In this document: positions 9,015 to 16,162 of the stretch, one piece after another
Position numbering within the stretch: the first letter of the stretch is position 1
Layout of the letters: each line of letters opens with the position of its first letter
Assembly (NCBI GenBank): GCA_010279815.1
Contig: QEOQ01000508.1
Coordinates: forward strand, 6,490,476-6,506,637
Reading direction: 5' to 3'
DNA from: Brachionus plicatilis
Lineage: Eukaryota; Rotifera; Eurotatoria; Ploima; Brachionidae
Length of the DNA: 16,162 bases
Translations under genes and position numbers: made by a program
The notes under the pieces: generated by a model
Database searches by the model: none
Told to the model about the DNA's origin: nothing
The model's input: only the letters and a program-made list of their open reading frames with translations

Positions 9015-9344
9015 ATGGAAGATTTTGGCAAAAAAATGGAACAAGTTGTTCCAGTGCAAACACCGCTCACCTACAATTTTGCCTGGGTTAATTCACACGG
9101 TGGTAGGCGATGTGAAATTTTCGAAAAACAATGGTTAGACTGTGCCTCCAAATTGGGTCTATACAAGGCTGAAAAAGTATGCAAATTTGAGCTACAAGAT
9201 TTAAAAGAGTGCGAGCGAATGGACATTGCATACAAGCGTTACATGCGAATGCAAGAAGAGCGACAGAAAAAAGGCTTGCCGTATCAAGATCCGCCACCAT
9301 ACGATACTCTGCCATACCAAAAATTCAAAACTGTTGTTTTTTAA
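9015..9344 (+). CDS. NDUFS5: NDUFS5, complex I 15 kDa accessory subunit
   Basis: This is an intronless frame of 109 residues, the usual length of the family. NDUFS5 is an accessory subunit of NADH:ubiquinone oxidoreductase on the intermembrane-space side. It is imported by the MIA40 disulfide relay and so needs no cleaved presequence; none is seen. The hallmark is a twin C-x9-C pair, Cys33/Cys43 and Cys56/Cys66, in the conserved setting CEIFEKQWLDCAS and KAEKVCKFELQDLKEC. A basic helix and a Pro-rich tail (DPPPYDTLPY) follow, as in animal homologues. ATG 9015 has a good context (aaaATGG). AATAAA signals lie at 9378-9383 and 9409-9414. Confidence 0.96.
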   Translation: MEDFGKKMEQVVPVQTPLTYNFAWVNSHGGRRCEIFEKQWLDCASKLGLYKAEKVCKFELQDLKECERMDIAYKRYMRMQEERQKKGLPYQDPPPYDTLPYQKFKTVVF

Positions 9345-10009
9345 AAAAAAGAAAATTCGCTTTTGGTCATTAAACTTAATAAATTAATAATTATTGTCAA
9401 GATAAATCAATAAAAATAGATAATTAAAATTATTTTATTTTATTCGAAAAAATTCAATTTTTTGGACACATTGAAATTTATATTATTTAAATTTTTTTTC
9501 AGAAAAATAATTAATGAAGAATGATGAAGGAACTAGAAGTTTCTAAAACTTAAAAAGAAATTAATGTTTAAATTTTTTATGGTCGTTTTAAAGCTTTAAT
9601 TATGATCTTCTTTATTTTCTTTATTTTTTACTTTATTAAGTAAAATTTTATGTTAAAAAACTCATTTTTAGAATTTTAAATACAATTTGTTTACTTTAAA
9701 AAAAAACATTAAATTAATTTATCACAATTTTTTATGTAAAAAATTGGAAATATTTGCAGAGCTATGTAAAATAATTGACCGGTCAGAGATTACAGTGGGG
9801 TAAAGAACTTTTAGGTACACGTTAATTATTTGAGGATTAGAAAATGATGAGTGTAATTAAAGATTTACTTTTATTTATTTTTTTTAACTTATTTTTCAAA
9901 GTAAAAAAACTGGTGTAATTATATTTAACTAGGTAATAAAACCGAAATAGAAATACATTGTTTTTTAAAGAATTAAGTGCATAAAGTACATAAAAGTCAT
10001 TAGTAATGG
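9345..10009. other. intergenic AT-rich stretch
   Basis: Apart from the NDUFS5 3'UTR and its AATAAA signals (9378 and 9409), I see nothing but low-complexity AT sequence. The composition rises slightly at about 9750-9830 without a usable frame. Confidence 0.6.
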
Positions 10010-10575
10010 AATAATAATGGTATAATAATAATAATAGGCTACGACAGGTTTTATTCTGTAGAGCAAGACTTTAGGGTCTCAATTTGGTAGCTAAATTAAT
10101 AACTAAATATTTTTATTTGTTGTTTGTCTTAAAAAAAATCAATTTCGTTATCAATTTTATTTTTTTAATCTGTTCTTGGTGTCTTCTGAAATTTTTTCAG
10201 CCAGCAATCGGTTCCAATTGTCTACCACTCTTCGACAAAAAGATTTGCCATAGTAAATCAATAATGCTCATTCCTTTAAAAAATTTAGTACCTGATTAAC
10301 TTGGCTCTCTTGAAGGATCGATAGGTCCAAAATTTTTAGTCTTTTTTCATGTGGAAGTCTTTTATGTTCTAAACAGGTTTAGTGACTATAATTTGTACTT
10401 TTTTTTGTAATTTATTTTCTTTTTTCTGACTTTTGCACAAGTCTGATTACAACATTGGAGCAGTGATTGCAGCTGACGTCACTTGTTGGTCCAATTTTAA
10501 GTTTGAACAAAGGACAATGCCCAGATCATGTTCTTTATCAGTATAATTGGCTTACCATTCATTGTTATGTTTATA
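10010..10575 (-). mobile_element. 5'-truncated, decayed LINE (reverse transcriptase 3' end)
   Basis: Minus-strand translation shows the end of a non-LTR retrotransposon ORF2 broken by stops and frame changes. In order, these are an MNGKPI block (from 10562), a DLGIVLCSNLKLDQQV block in another frame (about 10530-10480), which recalls the DLGV...L.....QV segment after the RT core, an in-frame TAA at 10449, and CRRVVDNWNRL (10237-10205). The last is the widespread 'RVVDxWNxLP' motif near the C terminus of such polymerases. A KNRLKK remnant of the FKNRLDK tail follows. A 3'UTR with AATAAA near 10055 then leads to an ATT microsatellite (10036-10010), a typical LINE 3' tail. It is a dead 5'-truncated copy. 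The 71-codon plus-strand frame across it is a shadow. Confidence 0.8.
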
Positions 10576-11199
10576 TATTAAAAAATCTGTAAAATTAAGC
10601 TGATATTGATGAATATTGAAAGTTTAAATAAAGGAAATTTCAAAATTGATCATTAATCTTGAGGAGAAGTAATTTTTAATCCAAGTTAACAAAATGAAAA
10701 AAATAAAATAAAATAAGTTGAAAAGAATAAAAATTTTACCTTTTTTACTCATTAAAGGTTTTAGTATCAAGCTTGGATCTTCGAATATTAATTAGCTTTT
10801 AGCCAATTTAATGTTCGTTTATTTTGAAAATTTACACTTAAGAGTAGAAAAATAATCTAAATTAAAGATTTGACAATAAAAGATTTTTTAAAATTCTATT
10901 TTTGCTTAAGTTCAAAGATAGAAGAATCGTATATGGAAAAATTTCTCGTAGATTTTAGTAAAAAAGCTTCAAAATAAAATAAAGTAAACCAGAAATTAAT
11001 TAAAATATATAATATGGAACCAATTTGACACAAGATATTACAATTATTAAAGTCTTGTTTGTAATGAATCTCTCTCATCGAAGTGAAAAAAAATTTGCTA
11101 CATTATTGAGTTTAAAAAATAAATTTTATAAAGTAAAATTAAATTATTTCTTATGAATTTATAGCTTTTATTTTGAAAAAAAAATTAAATTTTGTTGAA
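10576..11199. other. intergenic stretch with a doubtful small ORF
   Basis: This is mostly low-complexity AT. A minus-strand ATG frame of 60 codons (11078-10896) lies 120 bp beyond the end of the PhoPQ-family gene. A possible 57-nt intron (GTTCCA to TTTGAAG) would leave it in frame with about 41 codons. It has a hydrophobic middle only if unspliced, matches nothing I know, and has no nearby AATAAA on its strand. It is probably chance. Confidence 0.4.
11167..11172 (-). promoter_or_regulatory. AATAAA signal of the PhoPQ-family gene
   Basis: AATAAA on the minus strand begins 28 nt beyond the TAA stop (11202-11200). It is the nearest canonical signal and well placed for a short 3'UTR. Confidence 0.5.
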
Positions 11200-14100
11200 T
11201 TAAAATTGCTTGCCCAAGCATTCACGTTCATAACAATCTCCCACTGGATAATATTCCGGCAATCGGTTAACATCCGTACAAATGACTAAATGTCTTCCTT
11301 TTGATTTATTTTTTAGTTTTAAATTAACTTCCACATAAAAAACCATGTATTTATCATTCAAATCGCTTCTGTTCACGATAAATTTATGGTTGAATTCAGT
11401 TGAAGAATTCGAAATTTTCACCCTTGCTATCAAACGTGAATTCCATGCAATTCTTCTATTTTTGATTTCTAATTTATCATCAAGATACGAATTCCTAAAG
11501 TCTATGGATCTATTTGACAAAGATAATGCAAAAAACCCGCGTACATCATATGACTGAAACATTTTAAGGTCACTAAGATGGATCCAAATTTGACCAGTGT
11601 CTTTGTCATTGACAAATTTCCAGCGAAATTTGGGCAATGCTCGTTCAGTAACCGAATGCTTTAAAAACAATATTTAAACTTAATTAAAATTTTTAAATAA
11701 TCAATTACTTTTGAATGTAAGCTTAAAAAATTGTTTATGTTGATAAAAATTCTGTTTATTTGATTTTCTAAATCATTGCCTGCATTTGGTACTCTTCTTA
11801 TGAATGAATGCTTAGAATGTATGCGCAATTCATTCCAAAAAAATCTCATATTCTCAACCATTGAATATTCACTGCTAGTTGATGAGATAAGATAAATGTT
11901 TTTGTTCATGTAGCGATGCAAATATGCTAAAAAACAATTTTTAATTATCTAATTAAACCAAAATTGTTATTTAATAATTACAATAGGGGTCTACTAATTG
12001 ACCAAGCTGGTAAATATTTACTTCATCAATAAATATAGAAAGACCAGCGATTAGATAGAACCTGAATGCATACGAATAGCCACCACCTAGACTTTTGTAT
12101 TGACTATGAAAGCTCTAAAAAATTTAAAAAAAAATTTTGATTATTTTTTTGAATTTTGAAAGGATTTTAAATAAGGATGATTTTTGGAACTGTTAATTTA
12201 TTCAATTTCATTTAGGTTTGAAATTTCTAATTTTAAAAATAATTTTGTGAATATTCAAAATTAAATACGAATAATTAAAATTTCATTCATTTTAACTCTT
12301 TAAACGAGATGTTCGCTTTTTTAGATAATTTTAATCTCAGACTTAAATTTTTAGATAAAAATTTTTGAAACTTATTGATGAAACTTGATTCTTAAAAAAC
12401 TAATTTTAATATTTTTTATAAAATTCTCAATTGAAATTATTTTCTTCTATGAAAAATATCTTCTTAATCTTGTTTTTGATATCGGCTTCGTAACTTAATT
12501 AAATTGTTTAATTTTTTGATTGCGATTTTCAGTAATCAGTAATTTTTGCTATTCCTAATTTTCAATTAATTTAAAATTAAACTAGCCTAAACATGTAAGT
12601 TGTATTTCTTTAAAATCATAACCACCTACTTCAAAATTATAAAAGTATGATAAACAAAATTTTAAAATTTGAATAAAATAAATTTAAAAATTGAAAAAAA
12701 AAATTCAATTAGAATAGATCTTAGGGAAAAAAAAGAAAACTCAAAATATTAATATTTTATTTGATCATCAATATTTCCTGTGATAATTAAATTAACTATA
12801 TATTATAAATTAACGTTTAATGTAGAATTTTGTGAAACATATTTCGTTCCATGTTGTTTCATCATCAAAGTTAAAAAGCTTAATTTTGTCAATTTAAGTT
12901 AATGAAAAATAATTCTTTTTTTGTAATTTTTGGAAAGTTTGTATCAAAATTCATAATGACGAATTAAAATTTCTTTTGTGAAAATTTCCTGAATAAAAGA
13001 CTTAAATTTTTATATAAGTAAATATCTTACTTGTAAAATTATTAATTTATTTATAACAAAAATTATAAAGATTCGTTAGCTTTTTTAAATTTTCATTTAA
13101 TTACAAAAGCAAGCTATCTAATGAAAGCAATCGTAAACTTCCAAGATATTTCATATTTTAACCCAATTAATTTCAAAATTAGGTCCAAAATTTATCTAGT
13201 CAATCACAACTGTAAATAGAGAGTCAAGATCAATTAAAACAAATATTTCTAAAAAAATTCAAACTTTAAATAAATAAATTTGATTTTTTCCATTACCCAA
13301 TTCTAATGGCGATTTACTCTTTTGGTATCTTAATTTCTGATTTCATCACTAAAAATACAAAACCAAATAATTATCCTAAAAAATTTGCATGATAAATTCT
13401 CAGCCCTCTTTTTATTTTTATTAAGTTTGAAAAAAAATTATTGAAATCTAAAAATTTTTTATAAATCAAAATATAGAATTAAATGATAGTGAACAAGAAT
13501 TATTTTGCGAGTGCGATGACAATGATAATGAATAAGCTTAGTAAAAACTTAGTAATTTTTTTTAATAGTTTTGAAAAGTTTTTTCCAAGAATTTGAATTT
13601 TTTAGTAGATTTGTTAAATCAAATTAAAATTTTACTTTTTATTAATTTCGATAAATATTTAATTTTTAAACAAAACTAAATAGGAAAAAAAGACTCGTTT
13701 TGAATGTAACACAATTAGCCTTTTTTGAGATATTTATTAAAGATAATTAAACTAAATCTGAAATTTTGAAGATAATTATTAAAAAGTATAATAATTTTTA
13801 ACATGTTATTTATAAAAATAAAATCATTAAGGAAAATTAGTGATAAAATCAGAAATTTGAGTAAATTAAAAATTAACAAGCCTACTTTAATTTATTAAAA
13901 TTTAAAAATTTTACTTTATGCCAATTTAATAGATCAAAATTAATCGGTATAATACCGACTACTCTATCGTCTATTGCTCCTATAAGCCATGCGGTCCATC
14001 CTCGTTTACCATGCCCTGAAACAATAATTTTTTCCGTAAATTGAATATCTTTGCTCTTCAAAAAATCAAACAGAACATCGAATCCTCGTTTAACCGACTT

Positions 14101-14737
14101 ATAAAATAAAAATTATTAAAAATTCTAACTTAAATTAGTTTAACTACTTTTGTCATGGGAAATTGTAGAGGTGTATAGTTGAATGTATCATTAGGAAAAT
14201 AGGATTTTAAAAATATGTACATATGGAAGGTCCATGCAACCAATTCATCCTCCATTTTTTCTTTTCGATTCGGGTCTGTGGCAAATTGAAGCGGTTGATT
14301 GGGAACTTGTTTCATAATCACCGTAATGCACTTACAATTAATTGCCAAAAGGGTTACTCGCTTTTCGTATTCGCTCTCCTGATTTATTTGATCCAGGCGT
14401 CCTGAATCGATGAAAAAGAAAACTGGTCTGCTTGAATTTAAATTTTTGGGTACATTTATAATCATTTCATGAGTCCAATAAGGCACATTTGGATCAAGTA
14501 AAAGTCCAAGCTCTTGAAAAATTAATTAAAAATTATTCTTATTGAAATTGTATGTTTACTTTCAAACCAAGAACATGTGGTCAGGTTAATGTGATATTTG
14601 CTCAAGAAGTTTTCTTTAACAATCTTTACCTGGTCATATCTTACTACATTTAAATCTGTATCATCAAAAACAAAGTCCTCCAAAGGGGTGGCTTCATTTA
14701 ACCCAAAAATAAGAACTAAGATTAAAATTTCTTTCAT
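11200..14737 (-). CDS. secreted PhoPQ-activated (PqaA/AopA) family protein, triad lost
   Basis: Six exons (14737-14560, 14512-14148, 14097-13915, 12114-11982, 11926-11709, 11658-11200) join in phase to 511 residues, the full family length. The introns are 47, 50, 1800, 55 and 50 nt. Residues 1-16 form a signal peptide (MKEILILVLIFGLNEA). TPLEDFV then starts the mature domain. Family landmarks follow in order: QVPNQPLQFATDP (exon 2), QFPMTK, a KRGWTAWL block (212-219), IIPINFDLLN, HSQYKSLGGGYS, VDPYSY (across exons 4-5), RFFWNEL and VPNAG. The family is alpha/beta-hydrolase-like; Dictyostelium AopA represses proliferation and bacterial PqaA is PhoP-regulated. The expected GASKRGW is SGHGKRGW here, GDEFF is SSEYS and VPNxxH is VPNAGN, so Ser, Asp and His of the presumed triad become Gly211, Ser305 and Asn337. 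This suggests a secreted non-catalytic protein. The reading frame is fully open, so it is not an obvious pseudogene. Confidence 0.88.
12115..13914 (-). other. 1.8-kb intron of the PhoPQ-family gene
   Basis: The interval is bounded on the minus strand by AAA|GTAAAA and TTTTAG|AGC and keeps phase 0. The protein runs straight from DLLNWHK to SFHSQYK with no gap relative to the family pattern, so no exon is missing. The content is almost entirely AT low-complexity. A short acidic plus-strand frame (about 13466-13535, ending ECDDNDNE before TAA) looks coding-like but has no partner. Confidence 0.75.
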
Positions 14738-15282
14738 TTTTATTCTTCTTTAAAATGAATCTTTAGAATAGAGAAAACCATAAATGATCAATCAATTAAT
14801 CATTCAGTCATTTTAATTTTAAAAAAATTAAATTCATTTTTCATTTTAGAATTTATGTCTCATTTTAGCTTCAATTTTATAAAATTTTACATTATATTTT
14901 TAATGTCTGTAAGTAAATTTAATGACATCTCTTTAAAATGCATTAAAGATTAAGCAATTAGGTAAAATTTTCAAAATATTTTTTTTTAAAGCATTTTAAA
15001 TTTATTTAATTATATAACAAATCTTACTATATTTCACCAGCTGAAGTACTGAAAAATAACTGAATCGACAGGATTTGACTTGGCCATCATTTAATGAACT
15101 GACAAAAAATTCCCATTTCACCAACAAAAAAGACTAAATTTACTGACAAAAAAACTAAACTAGGTACTAGGTACAAACAAACTACTTCACTGATAATTAA
15201 ACTAATTGAGTGACAAATTAAATATTTCCGGGATGACAGATAAAACAAAAAAATGGTGACTAATTTAATTAATGACTAATGA
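14738..15282. other. intergenic stretch upstream of the PhoPQ-family gene
   Basis: Positions 14738-15000 are plain AT-rich DNA and must hold the promoter of the PhoPQ-family gene; no motif is recognisable. From about 15010 to 15282 the composition rises and short direct repeats appear, with CTGACAAAAAA-type strings (near 15101, 15142 and 15294) and ATGACTA repeated near 15271-15284. This suggests that the right-hand segment, perhaps with the ORF1-like frame, arrived as an insertion. Confidence 0.45.
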
Positions 15283-15739
15283 CTAATACTTTCTGACAAA
15301 TTCATCATCTCTGTCGGGATCAACAAGACTAGCTTCCGGGATTGCTACAATAACATTGTTGGCTCTCTTCTCCTTCTTTTTCATTTCATTTGCAATGGTT
15401 GTAATCATAAAAAGTGCATTCTCATCCTTGTGAGCCTTTTCGGACACAATTTTAGACCAATTTAGGTTAGTCGTGGGAGCCGTTTCGGTTTGCTTGCTTT
15501 CTACTGTCTCAACTCGACCATTTAGCACGGAAATTTCCTGCTTGTTGAGATTTTTTTGGTTCATCATTAATGACTATTTGTTCGGCTATTTTACGATCTT
15601 GCTCCTCAACTTTAAGTTGAAGCGCTTTAATCGTTATTGCTAGGGACTTGATCCATTCGTGGTGCTTTTTGGTCACTTCCGAGTGGTTTCCTTGTCCAAT
15701 ATTTGGCCATCTATCGACTAGATTAAGAGAATCGCTCAT
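15283..15739 (-). pseudogene. LINE ORF1-like frame, frameshifted
   Basis: Two overlapping minus-strand frames (15739-15509, 76 codons, and 15567-15283, 94 codons) together read as one protein of about 151 residues. An N-terminal part with WPNIGQGN is followed by a coiled coil (IKALQLKVEEQDRKIAEQ), an LNWSKIV block and RANNVIVAIPEASLVDPDRDDE. The W-S-x-I-V, R-x-x-N-V-I-V and D-D-E elements recall the coiled-coil and early RNA-binding part of LINE ORF1 proteins. The frames switch around an A7 run (about 15551-15557), so one extra A, real or a sequencing error, explains the break. The frame ends soon after DDE, well short of a complete ORF1, and no ORF2 follows. Composition is less AT-rich than its surroundings, fitting transposon origin. 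Confidence 0.6.
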
Positions 15740-15806
15740 TTATAATGTTTTTTTTTATTTATTTCTTAATCTGGATTTAAGTAAAAAAAAATTTAAGTAA
15801 AGTAAA

Positions 15807-16130
15807 ATGGCTTATTACCTAACATCGGACGACGAAGTAGTTCTATACATCAGCGATATAGAACATGAGCACACGGACAATTCAAGAAGAAGTATACCAA
15901 TAGAAAAAAGAGCAGATCAAGCGGTATTTCAACATGTCAATTACAACTCCCAAAGCGATACTAAGAGCACTCCAAAACGATTGCTTACAACAACCAAAAA
16001 TAAAAGCCTTGAGTCATCAGTCGAAGTCGAAGTACCGGTCGCAGCTGAAGCATCAGTCGCAGTCGAAGCACTGAATGTGGTTTTACCTAGAAAACGAGGA
16101 AGGCCAGCGAAAAAGCAAAAGACAAATTAA
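15807..16130 (+). CDS. small AT-hook protein, 107 aa
   Basis: This is an open frame from a well-placed ATG (aaaATGG) to TAA, clearly richer in G and C than its surroundings. The N-terminal third is acidic (SDDE, EHEH). Residues 71-91 are a Val/Ala/Glu repeat built from related GTCGAAG and GTCGCAG units (about 16020-16075). The C terminus has an AT-hook, RKRGRPAKKQK (95-105), whose RGRP core (97-100) binds the minor groove of AT-rich DNA. The final KKQK could serve as a nuclear signal. It starts 67 bp from the ORF1-like frame in the opposite direction, so the two may share a promoter. Whether it is a host gene or a mobile-element gene is unknown. I recognise no family beyond the hook. Confidence 0.6.
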   Translation: MAYYLTSDDEVVLYISDIEHEHTDNSRRSIPIEKRADQAVFQHVNYNSQSDTKSTPKRLLTTTKNKSLESSVEVEVPVAAEASVAVEALNVVLPRKRGRPAKKQKTN

Positions 16131-16162
16131 GTCATTTTTTCCTTATCTTTTACTTTTTTTAT

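Noticed and set aside
9088..9315. 75-codon frame antisense to NDUFS5
   Set aside because: It is a shadow of a well-recognised conserved gene.
10084..10299. 71-codon plus-strand frame with a TTTTTTCAG acceptor-like string
   Set aside because: It has no ATG start and is antisense to the LINE reverse-transcriptase motif RVVDNWNRL, which explains the sequence better.
10474..10481. Perfect TGACGTCA palindrome (CRE-like site) with CCAAT strings nearby
   Set aside because: It lies inside the coding remnant of the decayed LINE and no gene starts close by, so a promoter role is unsupported.
13280..13390. Coding-like plus-strand frame and minus-strand exon-like interval inside the long intron
   Set aside because: The minus-strand interval has stops in all three frames. 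The plus-strand frame is short and not recognisable.
1..16162. CRISPR arrays, tRNA or rRNA genes, bacterial operons
   Set aside because: No regularly spaced repeats, cloverleaf sequences or rRNA-like blocks were seen, and the spliced genes show the window is eukaryotic.

Overview
The window is very AT-rich nuclear DNA from a metazoan. The evidence is spliced genes with GT-AG introns mostly 47-69 nt long, AATAAA signals, nuclear genes for mitochondrial proteins (MIC10, NDUFS5), a CCDC83-type coiled-coil gene, and remains of non-LTR retrotransposons. Composition, tiny introns and LINE style would suit a small invertebrate such as a monogonont rotifer. That placement is a guess and not shown by the sequence.

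Layout. Positions 1-4589 are gene-poor. They hold only weak exon-like pieces (one pair duplicated near 172-208 and 602-648), simple repeats, a GC-rich hairpin (3340-3368) and a decayed coding patch (about 3832-4175). A four-exon CCDC83-like gene runs on the minus strand (5917 to 4591). A foldback repeat with arms of about 150 bp lies upstream of it (6214-6716). Then comes a compact cluster: an intronless plus-strand ORF ending in a RAD51AP1-like motif (7340-8287), MIC10 on the minus strand (8826 to 8473, one 48-nt intron), and NDUFS5 on the plus strand (9015-9344). MIC10 and NDUFS5 are head to head over 188 bp. A 5'-truncated, decayed LINE reverse-transcriptase fragment lies on the minus strand at about 10575-10010.

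The largest gene runs on the minus strand from 14737 to 11200. I assembled it from six exons into a 511-residue secreted protein of the PhoPQ-activated pathogenicity-related (PqaA/AopA) family. By comparison with the family pattern as I remember it, all three positions of the Ser-Asp-His triad are replaced (Gly211, Ser305, Asn337), so it looks like a pseudoenzyme. The right edge has a frameshifted LINE ORF1-like reading frame (minus, 15739-15283) divergent from a small AT-hook ORF (plus, 15807-16130).

Functional links. Only MIC10 and NDUFS5 share an evident theme: both are small inner-membrane or intermembrane-space mitochondrial proteins that may share one bidirectional promoter. The other genes look like unrelated neighbours. 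No operon, CRISPR, tRNA or rRNA was seen. Exon joins were worked out by hand from splice sites, reading-frame phase and remembered family patterns, so they need transcript support.
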